64,000 nt of DNA from DATBLE01 sp963841405 (GCA_963841405.1 CAWJCM010000007.1:1065202-1129201), one strand, 5' to 3'; counted from the first letter of the stretch, positions 7,885 to 16,945 are shown. Translations and numbers: made by a program. Notes: a model not told the origin generated them from the sequence alone.

Positions 7885-8667
7885 CTATCGGCAGAGCCGT
7901 ACTGCCTCGGCGTACGCGGCCTCGTTCGTCTCGCCGCCCCAGACACCGCCGACCTTGAAGTCGGGCTCGCCGATCAGGACGCCGTCGGCGCGCTCGTAGA
8001 AGTCCTTCACGTTCTCCAGGCCGATGCCGCTGCCGATCAGGACCGGCAGCTCGACCGCCTGCTTGACGAGGTCGAGCCGCTCCCACGTCGGCGGAATCGG
8101 GCTGCGCGGGCCGGAGACGATCACCGCGTCGACTCCGCCGCGCTCGGCCAGGTCCTGCGCGGCGTACTCGATCGGGACGTCGAACAACGGGTGCGCGTGC
8201 TTGACGTGGACGTCGCCGAAGATCAGCACCTCGGAGCCGAGCTCGCGCCGCAGCCGCGCGAGCTCGGCGGCGCAGCCCTGGACGATGCCCTGGTCGGTGA
8301 CATAGGCGCCGATCACCACGTTGCAGCGGATGAAGTCGGCGCCGCAGACGTGCGCGATCGACAGCGCCTCCGAACACGCGTTGCGCAGGATGTTGACACC
8401 GACGTGCATCGAGGTCGCGCGGCGCACCTCGGTGACGAGCACCGCCATCGCCGCGACCGTCGCCGGCGGCACGTGGTCGCGGAAGAGCGGCACGTCACCG
8501 ACGTTCTCGACGATACAGGCGTCGAGGCCGGCCGACTCCAGCTTCCGCGCCTCCGAGAGCGCGAACGCGACGAGCTCGTCCATCGTCTTGTCGTTCTGCG
8601 GCGCCGACGGCAGCGCCGGCAGGTGGATCATCCCCAGGATCGGCTTGCCGGCGAGCACCTCGCGCAC
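7885..8667 (-). CDS. BtpA/SgcQ family protein
   Basis: A 260-residue TIM-barrel-like protein. It begins MREVLAGKPILGMIHLPALP, the conserved start of the BtpA/SgcQ family, and has IVENVGDVP, GVNILRNACSEAL, ADFIRCN and the phosphate-site-like PVLIGSGIGLENV. Family members are linked to photosystem I biogenesis (BtpA) or predicted carbohydrate metabolism (SgcQ); in a non-phototroph a metabolic role is more likely, but the reaction is unknown. It diverges from the intradiol dioxygenase gene and is followed by a strong hairpin. Confidence 0.88.
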   Translation of the reverse strand: MREVLAGKPILGMIHLPALPSAPQNDKTMDELVAFALSEARKLESAGLDACIVENVGDVPLFRDHVPPATVAAMAVLVTEVRRATSMHVGVNILRNACSEALSIAHVCGADFIRCNVVIGAYVTDQGIVQGCAAELARLRRELGSEVLIFGDVHVKHAHPLFDVPIEYAAQDLAERGGVDAVIVSGPRSPIPPTWERLDLVKQAVELPVLIGSGIGLENVKDFYERADGVLIGEPDFKVGGVWGGETNEAAYAEAVRLCR

Positions 8668-8756
8668 GCGCGGATCCTACGAAAACTCTCAGGCGCGTCT
8701 CACCTGACGTTTCTAGGGTGACGGGCATGGACGACCACGACCACGAAGGAGGAACC

Positions 8757-9497
8757 ATGTCCACCGACGACCTGACGCTCAGCCGCCGCGGGCTGATCGG
8801 CGTCCTCGGCGGCGGTGTCGCCTCGGTCGCGTTCGGTGCGCGGGCGCTCGACGCCTTCGGCGCCGACAACGCCGACGTCGCCACCTGCGTGCTCACGCCG
8901 GAAGTGACCGAAGGCCCGTACTGGATCGACAACAAGCTCAGCCGCTACGACGTCCGCGAGGGCAGGCCCGGCCTGCCGCTGGTGCTCCAGTTCGCGATCG
9001 TGAACGCGAAGACGTGCAAAGCGATCAGGAACGCCGACGTCGAGATCTGGCACGCCGACGCTTCCGGGGAGTACTCGGGCTTCGACGGCGGCTCGGCCGG
9101 GGGAGGCCCGGGCGGGCCGGGCGGCGGCTCCGGGCCGGAGACGAAGACGCGCTACCTCCGCGGCCACCAGCGCTCGGACGCGCTCGGGAAGGCCGCCTTC
9201 CTGACCATCTTCCCCGGCTGGTACCGGGGCCGGACGCCGCACGTCCACATGAAGGTGCACGTCGGCTCGGCCGACCGGGTCGTCCACACCGGCCAGGTCT
9301 TCTTCAACGAGGCGATCCAGGCCTCCGTGTACCGGACCGGCGCGTATGCGAGCCGCGGGCAGGCCGACACCCCGCATGCCCGCGACATGATCTATGCGCA
9401 GGCCGGAGGCTCGCGCGCGGTGGTCAGGCTCCGTCGGCGGCCGGGCGAGGCACGGGGCTACCTGGGGAAGATCGTGATCGGGGTGGCGACGACCTAG
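8757..9497 (+). CDS. Intradiol ring-cleavage dioxygenase with Tat-like leader
   Basis: A 246-residue non-haem Fe(III) dioxygenase. The predicted iron ligands are Y106 (GEYSGF), Y156, H162 and H164 (GWYRGRTPHVHMKV), matching the Tyr2His2 site of catechol/protocatechuate dioxygenases. The N-terminus carries SRRGLIG followed by a hydrophobic stretch, a probable twin-arginine signal, so it may act outside the membrane. A glycine-rich loop (residues 116-127) interrupts the domain. I chose the ATG at 8757 because AAGGAGG lies just before it; an upstream ATG at 8727 is possible. No catechol pathway genes are adjacent, so the substrate is unknown. Confidence 0.85.
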   Translation: MSTDDLTLSRRGLIGVLGGGVASVAFGARALDAFGADNADVATCVLTPEVTEGPYWIDNKLSRYDVREGRPGLPLVLQFAIVNAKTCKAIRNADVEIWHADASGEYSGFDGGSAGGGPGGPGGGSGPETKTRYLRGHQRSDALGKAAFLTIFPGWYRGRTPHVHMKVHVGSADRVVHTGQVFFNEAIQASVYRTGAYASRGQADTPHARDMIYAQAGGSRAVVRLRRRPGEARGYLGKIVIGVATT

Positions 9498-9519
9498 CCC
9501 CGCCCGCTAAGGTCGGCCC

Positions 9520-10716
9520 GTGGCGGTGACGCCGGCAACCGGTCGCTGGGACGCGCTCTTCGCGGCCCGCACGCGCGGCGACGTCGGCGAGGGGATCGCC
9601 TTCGTGCTCGGCTTCCTCGGCCGGCCCGACCTGATCTCGTTCGCCGGCGGCTTCCCCGACCCGCTCACGTTCCCCCGCGACCGGGCGGCCGCGCTGCTCG
9701 CCGAGTTCGCCGAGAGCGGCGAGCCGACCGCGTTCCAGTACACGCCCACACAAGGGCTGGCGGGCACGCTCGACGCCGTCGCCGGACGGCTCGACGCCGC
9801 GCAGGGCAGGCGGCCCGCCGACGGCGAGCTGCTGATCACGAGCGGCGGGATCGAGGCCCTCGAGCTGGTCGGCAAGACGTTCCTCGACGGCGGCGACCTC
9901 GTGGTCGTCGAGGGGCCGACGTACCTCGGCGCGATCATGGCCTTCCGCGGCTTCGAGGCCGAGATCGAGACCGTGCCGATGGACGAGGACGGGCTCGAGG
10001 TGGACGAGCTCGAGCGGCGGCTCGAGGCGGGGCTGCGCCCGAAGCTCCTCTACACCATCCCCGACCACCAGAACCCCGCCGGCGTCTCGCTCTCGGCGGA
10101 GCGCCGCGAGGCGCTCGTCGAGCTGGCGCGCCGCCACGGCTTCCTTCTGGTCGAGGACGTCGCCTACCGGGAGCTGACCTTCGGCGACGAGTCGCTGCCG
10201 AGCCTGTGGTCGCTCGCGCCCGACGTGGTCGTGCAGGCGGGAACGACGTCGAAGACGTTCCTGCCGGGCGTGCGGCTCGGCTGGGCGGCAGGTCCCGCGG
10301 AGATCGTCGCCCGGCTCGTCTCAGGCAAGCAGAACACCGACCAGTGCTCGGGTGCGCTCGGACAGCGGATGCTCGAGGAGTACATCCGGCGCGGCTGGAT
10401 CGACGAGCAGCTGGTGAAATCGCGTGCGCTGTACCGGCGGAAGGGCGAGCGGCTGCTCGCCGCCCTGGAGCGCGCCATGCCCGACGGCGTCTCGTGGACG
10501 CGCGCGACCGGCGGCTTCTACTCCTGGCTGACCATCCCCGGCTGCGACACGACAGAGCTCACCGCGCGGGCGGCGGAGGCCGGCGTCGGCGTCGTCCCAG
10601 GAGCGCTCTTCTACGCCGACGGCCGAGGCGGCGAGAACGTCCGTCTCTCCTTCAGCATGGTCGACGAGGCCCTGATCGACGAGGGCATCGACCGGCTGGC
10701 GGCGCTCGTTCCGTGA
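9520..10716 (+). CDS. PLP-dependent aminotransferase (2-aminoadipate transaminase/LysN-like)
   Basis: A 398-residue fold-type-I aminotransferase. The PLP-binding lysine is K245 in TTSKTFLPGVRLGW; PDHQNPAG (near residue 185) and the N-terminal SFAGGFPD motif are typical of the LysN/ARO8-like group that acts on 2-aminoadipate, aromatic or branched-chain amino acids. It starts at GTG 9520, 23 bases after the dioxygenase stop. Substrate cannot be fixed from sequence. A 27-codon frame overlaps its stop (GTGA). Confidence 0.9.
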   Translation: MAVTPATGRWDALFAARTRGDVGEGIAFVLGFLGRPDLISFAGGFPDPLTFPRDRAAALLAEFAESGEPTAFQYTPTQGLAGTLDAVAGRLDAAQGRRPADGELLITSGGIEALELVGKTFLDGGDLVVVEGPTYLGAIMAFRGFEAEIETVPMDEDGLEVDELERRLEAGLRPKLLYTIPDHQNPAGVSLSAERREALVELARRHGFLLVEDVAYRELTFGDESLPSLWSLAPDVVVQAGTTSKTFLPGVRLGWAAGPAEIVARLVSGKQNTDQCSGALGQRMLEEYIRRGWIDEQLVKSRALYRRKGERLLAALERAMPDGVSWTRATGGFYSWLTIPGCDTTELTARAAEAGVGVVPGALFYADGRGGENVRLSFSMVDEALIDEGIDRLAALVP

Positions 10717-10796
10717 CGGAGCTGCGCTCGGCAGCCTTCCGTCTGCGCCATGCCCTGGCGCTGCTCTCAATGGTCTGCTTGTTCGCCACCGGCTGA
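10713..10796 (+). CDS. Possible 27-residue membrane peptide or gene relic
   Basis: A GTG overlapping the aminotransferase stop (GTGA) opens a 27-residue frame whose second half is hydrophobic (HALALLSMVCLFATG). It looks like the beginning of a signal peptide. It could be a short coupled peptide or the stub of a deleted secreted protein. The coupling is the only positive evidence. Confidence 0.25.
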   Translation: MTELRSAAFRLRHALALLSMVCLFATG

Positions 10797-10911
10797 ACGG
10801 TCGACCGCGCCCCCGGGGGGAGCGCCTGCGCCGCGATCAGCCGGGAGGCACGGCGGCCGCGCGCCGCACGCTGAGCCGTGGCTTCCCGCTCGGCCGCCTG
10901 TTGTCGGCAGC

Positions 10912-11289
10912 CTAGGTCGTGCCACGCAGATACGCGTCCGAGCCGTCGAACCAGTCCGCGCGCGGCGGCGAGAAGATATCGACGTCCAGCGTGTCCTCGA
11001 GCGCCTCGGCCCGGTGCGGCACGTGTGGCGGGATGTGGAGTACCTCGCCGGCGTGGACGTCGACGACCTCGGCCTCGTCGTCGCCCAGCCAGAAACGCAG
11101 TGTCCCGTCGAGGATGTAGGTCAGCTGCTCGTTCTCGTGCGCGTGCCTGGGCACGACGCAGCCTTCGGCGAGGTAGACGTGCCCGAGCGTCATCCGCTCG
11201 GCCGGGATCAGCCGGCGCTGCAGGTCAGGCTTGAGCTCCTCCTTCGGGAGGTCGTCCCAGCGGTAGTGCGTCGCACCGGAACCGGACAT
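10912..11289 (-). CDS. Cupin-domain protein
   Basis: A 125-residue single-domain cupin. Cupin motif 1 appears as PRHAHENEQLTYILDG and motif 2 as the GEVLHIPPHVPHRAEA stretch, giving the usual His/Glu/His metal ligands. Such small cupins may bind a metal and a small ligand or act as isomerases or oxygenases; the reaction is unknown. The start at 11289 follows a GAGGAG site. It diverges from the sulfatase gene over a 140-base gap. Confidence 0.85.
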   Translation of the reverse strand: MSGSGATHYRWDDLPKEELKPDLQRRLIPAERMTLGHVYLAEGCVVPRHAHENEQLTYILDGTLRFWLGDDEAEVVDVHAGEVLHIPPHVPHRAEALEDTLDVDIFSPPRADWFDGSDAYLRGTT

Positions 11290-11429
11290 ATCTCGCTCCT
11301 CTCGTCGTCGGTGCGCCGATCGTCGCACGCGCGGACGGCCCACGATTGGCCCTACCCGGCCGTACCGACGCCCAGAGGCGAATAAACTCGGCGGGCACGG
11401 CCCGGGCCCAGAGGAGAGAGGAGACCCCC

Positions 11430-13802
11430 ATGACCGAGGCGACGAGCGCACAGCGTGAAGTTCTGCCGATCCCGGATCGCGCGTACGACGGCCCGATCTA
11501 CGAGGACGCGAAGGATCCCGAGGCGAAGTTCCCGCCGATCGAGCCGCTGCGCCCGCCGACGGATGCGCCGAACGTGCTGATCGTTCTGATCGACGACGCC
11601 GGCTTCGGCTGCTCGAGCGCCTTCGGGGGACCCTGTCAGACGCCGACGGCGGAGCGCCTGGCCGGCGCAGGGCTCAAGTACAACCGCTTCCACACGACCG
11701 CGCTCTGCTCGCCGACGCGGGCGGCGCTCCTCTCGGGTCGTAACCACCACTCCGTCGGTATGGGCGGCATCACCGAGATCGCGACCTCGGCGCCCGGCTA
11801 CAACTCGATCCGCCCGAACACGTGCGCGCCGCTGGCCGAGACGCTGAAGCTGAACGGCTACTCGACCGCGCAGTTCGGGAAGTGCCACGAGGTGCCGGTC
11901 TGGGAGACGAGCCCGCTCGGTCCGTTCGATTCGTGGCCCTCCGGCGGAGGCGGCTTCGAGTACTTCTACGGCTTCATCGGTGGGGAGACGAACCAGTACT
12001 ACCCGGCGCTCTACGAGGGGACGACCCCGGTCGAGCCCGACAAGACTCCCGAGCAGGGCTACCACCTCACCGAGGACATGACCGACAAGGCGATCAAGTG
12101 GGTACGCCAGCAGAAGGCGCTCATGCCGGACAAGCCGTTCTTCGTCTACTTCGCGCCGGGCGCGACCCATGCACCGCACCATGTGCCCGAGGAGTGGTCG
12201 GCGAAGTACAAGGGCAAGTTCGACCAGGGCTGGGACACGCTGCGGGAAGAGACGTTTGCGCGGCAGCAGGAGCTCGGCGTGGTCCCGCACGAGGCCGCGC
12301 TGACCGCCCGCCCGGAGGAGATCCCTGCCTGGGACGAGATCCTGGACGACCTCAAGCCCGTCCTCTCTCGCCAGATGGAGGTCTACGCCGGGTTCCTCGA
12401 GCACACCGACCACCACGTCGGCAGGCTGGTCGACGCGCTCGAGAACCTCGGCGTCCTCGAGGACACGCTCGTCTACTACATCATCGGCGACAACGGGGCG
12501 AGCGCGGAGGGGACGCCAAACGGTTGCTTCAACGAGCTGGTCGTCCTCAACGGCGCAGCCGGGCTCGAGACGACGGAGTTCATGGTCTCGAAGATCGGAC
12601 AGTTCGGCACGCCCGAGGCCTACAACCACTACGCGGTCGGCTGGGCGCACGCGATGGACACTCCGTACCAGTGGACGAAGCAGGTCGCGTCCCACTGGGG
12701 CGGCACACGCAACGGAACGATCGTCCACTGGCCGAAGGGGATCAAGTCGAACGGCGAGGTGCGCACCCAGTTTCATCACGTGATCGACATCGCACCGACG
12801 ATCCTCGAAGCAGCCGGTCTGCCGGAACCGAAGACGGTGCACGGCGTCGAGCAGAAGCCGATCGAGGGCGTGAGCATGCACTACGCCTTCGACGACGCCG
12901 GTGCGGCGGAACGCCGCCAGACGCAGTACTTCGAGATGTTCTGCAACCGCGGGATCTATCACCAGGGCTGGACCGCCGTCACCCGCCACTCGACGCCGTG
13001 GGTCGTGACGGCCGACCTGCCGCCGTTCGCGGACGATACGTGGGAGCTCTACGACACGAATACGGACTGGAGCCAGGCGCACGACCTCGCGGCCGAGATG
13101 CCCGAGAAACTCGACGAGCTGAAGGCGCTGTTCATGGAGGAGGCACGGAAGTACAACGTCCTCCCGCTGGACGACCGCCGCGTTGAGCGGTTCAACTCCG
13201 ATCTCGCCGGGCGTCCAGTCCTGGTCACCGGCAATTCCCAGCTGCTCTTCGACGGCATGGGACGGTTGAGCGAGAACTCCGTGCTCAACATCAAGAACAA
13301 GTCGCACTCGGTCACTGCCGAGGTGACCGTTCCCGACGGCGGCGCCGAGGGCGTGATCGTCGCCCAGGGCGGCGCCTTCGCCGGCTGGAGTCTCTATCTC
13401 AAGAGCGGCAGGCCGAAGTACTGCTACAACCTGTTCGGCCTCCAACGCTTCCACGTCGAGGGCGAGACCGAGATCTCGCCCGGCACGCATCAGGTGCGCA
13501 TGGAGTTCGCCTACGACGGCGGCGGCCTCGCCAAGGGCGGTACCGTCTCCCTCTACGTCGACGGCGCGAAGGCGGGTGGGGGCCGCGTCGAGGGCACCGT
13601 GCCGATGGTTTTCTCGGCCGACGAGACCTGCGACGTGGGCTCCGACACCGCCTCGCCGGTCAGCGACGACTACACCGCCGAGGGCAGTCGCTTCACCGGC
13701 GCCATCGAGTGGGTGCAGATCGACATCGACGAGGCCGCGGAGGACCTCGATCACCTGATCTCGCCGGAGGAGCGCCTGACGATCGCGATGGCGCGGCAGT
13801 AA
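11430..13802 (+). CDS. Arylsulfatase-type sulfatase
   Basis: A 790-residue sulfatase. The catalytic signature CSPTR with C93 would be converted to formylglycine; DD at 55-56 (LIDDAGFG) and later GDNGAS supply calcium ligands. The C-terminal 150 or so residues form a separate beta-rich region after the alpha/beta sulfatase core. There is no obvious signal peptide, so it may be cytoplasmic; that fits the large actinobacterial arylsulfatases related to PAS/AtsA. It would hydrolyse sulfate esters. Two GAGGAG ribosome sites precede the ATG. No sulfatase-maturating enzyme is encoded in the window. Confidence 0.92.
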   Translation: MTEATSAQREVLPIPDRAYDGPIYEDAKDPEAKFPPIEPLRPPTDAPNVLIVLIDDAGFGCSSAFGGPCQTPTAERLAGAGLKYNRFHTTALCSPTRAALLSGRNHHSVGMGGITEIATSAPGYNSIRPNTCAPLAETLKLNGYSTAQFGKCHEVPVWETSPLGPFDSWPSGGGGFEYFYGFIGGETNQYYPALYEGTTPVEPDKTPEQGYHLTEDMTDKAIKWVRQQKALMPDKPFFVYFAPGATHAPHHVPEEWSAKYKGKFDQGWDTLREETFARQQELGVVPHEAALTARPEEIPAWDEILDDLKPVLSRQMEVYAGFLEHTDHHVGRLVDALENLGVLEDTLVYYIIGDNGASAEGTPNGCFNELVVLNGAAGLETTEFMVSKIGQFGTPEAYNHYAVGWAHAMDTPYQWTKQVASHWGGTRNGTIVHWPKGIKSNGEVRTQFHHVIDIAPTILEAAGLPEPKTVHGVEQKPIEGVSMHYAFDDAGAAERRQTQYFEMFCNRGIYHQGWTAVTRHSTPWVVTADLPPFADDTWELYDTNTDWSQAHDLAAEMPEKLDELKALFMEEARKYNVLPLDDRRVERFNSDLAGRPVLVTGNSQLLFDGMGRLSENSVLNIKNKSHSVTAEVTVPDGGAEGVIVAQGGAFAGWSLYLKSGRPKYCYNLFGLQRFHVEGETEISPGTHQVRMEFAYDGGGLAKGGTVSLYVDGAKAGGGRVEGTVPMVFSADETCDVGSDTASPVSDDYTAEGSRFTGAIEWVQIDIDEAAEDLDHLISPEERLTIAMARQ

Positions 13803-14022
13803 CGAGTCGTGGTCGCCGCGGGTGGTGCTGCGCCCGTTCGGCCCGTCCTGAGCGCCGGGGCGGGCGGGCTTGGAGCGGTCCGGGCCCTCGCCCTGCTCTT
13901 GGCGACCGTGTTCTGCAGGCGAGGCAACGGAGCCGAGCCAGAGACAGGACGCACGATGCGTTAGAGTTGTGCCTCCCCGCGCGTCGGGTCGGCGCGCGTC
14001 CACCCTGAAAGAGGCGATAGGC

Positions 14023-14400
14023 ATGGGTCTGATGGACACCCTTACGGGGCTGCTCAAGTCGAGCGGCGTGCAGGACAAGCTGGTCAAGAGCGTTACCAAC
14101 ATGGTCAGCGACGGCTCGATCTCGCTGGACAAGTTCAAGGAGCGGGCGCATCAGGCCGGGCTCGGAGACATCTTCGACTCGTGGGTCGGCAAGGGCGAGA
14201 ACAAGCCCATCTCGGCCGAACAGGTCAAACAGACCGCCGATCCCCAGAATCTCCAGCGGATCGCGGACGAGGCCGGAGTCAGCGTCGACGAGGCTGCCGA
14301 GCAGCTGAGCAAGGCGTTGCCCAAGGTCGTCGACCACATGACCCCGGACGGCCTGCTGCCGTCGGCCGACGCAGCCAAGTCGGCCACCACCACCGCGTAG
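14023..14400 (+). CDS. YidB-like (DUF937) protein
   Basis: A 125-residue protein starting MGLMDTLTGLLKSSGVQDKL, typical of the YidB/DUF937 family, with the conserved ENKPISAEQV and later ADEAGVSVDEAAEQLSK stretches. The family is small, soluble and of unknown function. The ATG at 14023 is preceded by GAAAGAGG. It is monocistronic and followed by a strong hairpin. Confidence 0.85.
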   Translation: MGLMDTLTGLLKSSGVQDKLVKSVTNMVSDGSISLDKFKERAHQAGLGDIFDSWVGKGENKPISAEQVKQTADPQNLQRIADEAGVSVDEAAEQLSKALPKVVDHMTPDGLLPSADAAKSATTTA

Positions 14401-14451
14401 CGCCGGCCGCGACGAGACGCCGGCGGCGACGTGGTTCTCTCGCGATGACGA

Positions 14452-14483
14452 GCGGACGGCGGGCGGAATCGCCCGCCGTCCGC
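14452..14483 (+). terminator. Terminator hairpin after the YidB-like gene
   Basis: GCGGACGGCGGGCG (14452-14465) pairs exactly with CGCCCGCCGTCCGC (14470-14483) around a GAAT loop. The 14-bp GC-rich stem lies about 50 bases after the stop codon. There is no U-tract, as is usual in high-GC actinobacteria. Confidence 0.75.
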
Positions 14484-14648
14484 TTGCGGAAGCGCGGACT
14501 GGAACGGGTCGGGTGAAGGTGCAGTGATCTCCGAGCCGCCAAAGGTCAGTGCGCCCGCCATCGAAGGAACATGAGGGCAGACGCGCCGTAGACAGCGTCA
14601 TCGCAGCGCACCGCGCGAACGCGGATCGGCGCCCGCCGAGAACTTGGC

Positions 14649-14870
14649 CTACTCCTGCTCGACCGACAGATGCGAGTACCAGACCTCGAGGTTGCGCATA
14701 GCCGCGAAGGCCGCCATTGCTTGCCGATACGCGCGCCCCGCGGCGCGCACCGCAGCCCGCCGCTCCTTCGCCGAGAAACCGTTCTCACGCCCGGCGATCG
14801 CGAAGCTCGCCGCCAGCCGCTTCCGGGCGCCTTGTTGATCTCCCACTCGAACAGCGGCGGCGGAAGGAGA
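14649..14870 (-). pseudogene. DUF2252 relic (frameshifted fragment)
   Basis: The minus strand encodes KRLAASFAIAGRENGF and, further on, RAYRQAMAAFAAMRNLEVWY, which match the conserved middle of DUF2252 proteins. Just upstream the expected preceding block (FEWE in place of the usual FEWDVKRL) is in a different frame, so there is a frameshift near 14840. Everything before and after this block is missing. It is a decayed fragment at the edge of the island. Confidence 0.6.
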
Positions 14871-15157
14871 TCGGCGCGAACAGGACGCGGGCGAGGGAAG
14901 GGCGACGGCGGAGCCGAGCGGCGAGCTCGGCGTCCACGGCCTCCACGGCAGTCCGGACCGAGGCCCTCGTCCAACGCTCGTTCGACCGTGGGCCCGGTCC
15001 CGCGCGCCCGCCGACGGAGGACAACGAGCCGGCCGACGCGATGACCGCGAGATCGAGCCCGATGCTTCCCGCCGGCCGTCGCCCCTTCCGGTCAGACGCT
15101 GATGCTTGGCTGCTGGACACCCTGTTTGCGCCCAACCCCGGTGCCGTCAGGTGGTGA
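14871..15157. other. Spacer without recognisable genes
   Basis: This stretch holds only overlapping low-complexity arginine-rich frames. I see no protein family, RNA gene or clear repeat in it. Confidence 0.5.
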
Positions 15158-15241
15158 TCATCGCCGCTGACCCCAGCGCCACGCGAGGACGAAGATCGTC
15201 GCAATCGGAATCGCAATGATGATCCAGTCGCTCAGGTCCAT
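15158..15241 (-). CDS. Possible 27-residue single-span membrane peptide
   Basis: ATG at 15241 opens a 27-codon frame: a short polar start (MDLSDW), a hydrophobic helix of about 16 residues, then a basic end (RWGQRR). That is the shape of genuine single-pass micro-proteins, and charge placement favours an N-out topology. No good ribosome site is visible, so it may be chance. Confidence 0.35.
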   Translation of the reverse strand: MDLSDWIIIAIPIATIFVLAWRWGQRR

Positions 15242-15249
15242 CTCGGGCG

Positions 15250-16165
15250 GGCTACCCACTCCAAGGCACACTTAAGCAGGATCTTGCGGGAGTGGGAGTG
15301 ACACAGCGCGTTCGCCCGCTCTCGTGTCCTCGTCGCCGAAGGCACACTCCTTCGGTGGCGGCGCGTGTCGCACAGATCAGCCGCCAAGCGCTCTACCGAG
15401 TGCCCAGGCCGAGGACGGTGCCGCAGCGGCGGCCCCTGGCGGACGCGGTCGAGGCGGCGATCGTCGCCGAGGCGCTCGCCAACCAGACCGACGGCTACCG
15501 GATGATCTGCGCCTTCGTGCGCCGCAAGCTCGGCGTGCCGGTTAACCGCAAGCGAGTGCCCAGAGTGATGCGGGAGCGGAAGCTGATCCAGCGCCGCCGC
15601 CCGCTCGAGCGTCGGAAGCGGCCCGGCTTCTTCCGGGTCGAGCCCCGGCAGCTGTGGCAGCTCGACATGACCTCGGTCTGGGTGGCCGAGCATGGCTGGT
15701 GCTACCTGAACGCGATCATCGACTGCTGCACCCGCGAGATCGTCGCCTGGCAGCTCAGCCTGCGTTGCCGCGCCGACGAAGCGATCGCCGTCGTCGAACA
15801 AGCGGCCGCGACCTACGGGATCGCGCCGGGCGAGCTGACGCTCGGCAGCGATAACGGCTCGGCCTTCACCGCCCGCCGCTTCCGAGCAACACTCGCCGAA
15901 CTCGGGATCCGCCACCGCCGCGGCGGCTACCGCGACCCCGAATCGCAGGCCTTCATCGAGAGCTGGTTCGGGACGCTCAAGGAACGGGAGGTGCGGCTGA
16001 ACGAATACGAGACGCTCGACGACGCCAGACGCGGCATCGGCGGCTACGTCGACCGCTACCACCACCGGCCGCACTCACGGCTCGGATACAAGACCCCCTA
16101 CGAGGTCAAGGAGCCCTGGAAGATCTACAAGACATCGCGGCCTAGCCTGACAACGCCGGCGGGAG
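15250..16165 (+). mobile_element. IS3-type insertion sequence remnant
   Basis: The segment contains an orfB-type DDE transposase but no orfA upstream, and it abuts a tyrosine recombinase gene cut off at about 16165. I could not find convincing terminal inverted repeats or a target duplication, so the ends given are estimates. The missing orfA suggests the left part was lost. Confidence 0.6.
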
Positions 16166-16410
16166 CACGTCACCTGCCGCCGGACGTGCAGAAGTCCGAT
16201 CGTCTGGTCGAGGTCTTGCCATTGGAGACCGAGGAGTTCGCCGAGGCGGAGCCCGGTGAAGACGGCAGTGCGCAGGAGAAGCGTGTAGTCGTACTGGGCG
16301 GTCTTGCGCGCGGCGACCCTTGGTGGAGGCGGCGAATAGCGCCGCAATCTCGGCCGGCTCGAGGATTCGGATCTCCCGGCTTTCCAGCCGCGGCCGCTCG
16401 TCCGCAGTGA
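15292..16410 (+). CDS. IS3-family transposase OrfB (rve core)
   Basis: The frame contains a short helix-turn-helix region (ISRQALYR), an HTH_21-like part (DGYRMICAFVRRKLGVPVNRKR) and a retroviral integrase core with all three acidic residues: QLDMTSVW, GSDNGSAF and FIESWFGTLKERE. A GTG at 15355 is a better start than 15292. Homology ends near 16130 (HSRLGYKTPYEV); the remaining 90 or so residues are read-through into the antisense of a broken recombinase, so the original stop has been lost. Without orfA it is probably not autonomous. Confidence 0.8.
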   Translation: MGVTQRVRPLSCPRRRRHTPSVAARVAQISRQALYRVPRPRTVPQRRPLADAVEAAIVAEALANQTDGYRMICAFVRRKLGVPVNRKRVPRVMRERKLIQRRRPLERRKRPGFFRVEPRQLWQLDMTSVWVAEHGWCYLNAIIDCCTREIVAWQLSLRCRADEAIAVVEQAAATYGIAPGELTLGSDNGSAFTARRFRATLAELGIRHRRGGYRDPESQAFIESWFGTLKEREVRLNEYETLDDARRGIGGYVDRYHHRPHSRLGYKTPYEVKEPWKIYKTSRPSLTTPAGARHLPPDVQKSDRLVEVLPLETEEFAEAEPGEDGSAQEKRVVVLGGLARGDPWWRRRIAPQSRPARGFGSPGFPAAAARPQ

Positions 16411-16690
16411 GGAGCGCGACCGGGCTGCTCGAGATCAGGCCCTTTCGCATCGCAAACCTGCATGTGCCGCTCAGCGGTTTCAAGTGGTTGAGGATCGACG
16501 CACCCGACGCCCCAGCGGCCTCCATCTCGGCGATCAGCTCGGCAATTCGGTCGGGCGTCAACTGGCTCACATCCAGATGCCCCAACCTCGGTAACAACCA
16601 CATCTTGAGCGAGCCCTGGTAGCGCTCTCGACTCGAGCGGCGAAGCTTCCTGTCCTGGGCTGGGTTGACTTGAACCGTTGACCCCTTCCG
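16165..16690 (-). pseudogene. Tyrosine recombinase/phage integrase, truncated and frameshifted
   Basis: The minus strand encodes an integrase SAM-like domain (WLLPRLGHLDVSQLTPDRI, then SILNHLKPLSGTCRFAMRKG) and, after a frameshift near 16318, the start of the catalytic domain with its first arginine (FTGLRLGELLGLQWQDLD). The HxxR and tyrosine boxes are absent, because the gene ends at the insertion sequence junction. The N-terminus before about 16690 is also degraded. It is a relic of the integrase of an earlier integrative element. Confidence 0.75.
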
Positions 16691-16935
16691 TCCATCGCGG
16701 GGCGCTGTCGGTTGGTACATTCATAGGGTTGGACGTGGCCGAAGCAGTCCTCAAGCTTGACGCTGAGCGCGCGACGCTGGAGGCAGCCGTTAGGAGTGAG
16801 TTTGACGACGGCCACCTGCACGGGCTCAAGCATGCGTTGGCGCTCCTGCGTGACGACGAGGAGCTTCCCACTGTGCCTACCGGTATTCCAGGCGTTCGCA
16901 AGCCGGCAATGCCACCTCCAGCCGGTCCAATATAG
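16678..16935 (+). CDS. Small hypothetical protein (uncertain)
   Basis: An 85-codon frame whose middle has ordinary amino-acid composition (LDAERATLEAAVRSEFDDG then HLHGLKHALALLRDDEELPT), unlike the arginine-rich shadow frames around it. I recognise no family. It overlaps the decayed 5' part of the integrase on the other strand, so it may be recent or spurious. Confidence 0.3.
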   Translation: MTPSVHRGALSVGTFIGLDVAEAVLKLDAERATLEAAVRSEFDDGHLHGLKHALALLRDDEELPTVPTGIPGVRKPAMPPPAGPI

Positions 16936-16945
16936 AGGCGAGTTT

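Noticed and set aside
15100..16200. Terminal inverted repeats of the insertion sequence
   Set aside because: I compared the likely ends by eye and found no convincing TG...CA-bounded inverted pair, so the element ends remain estimates.
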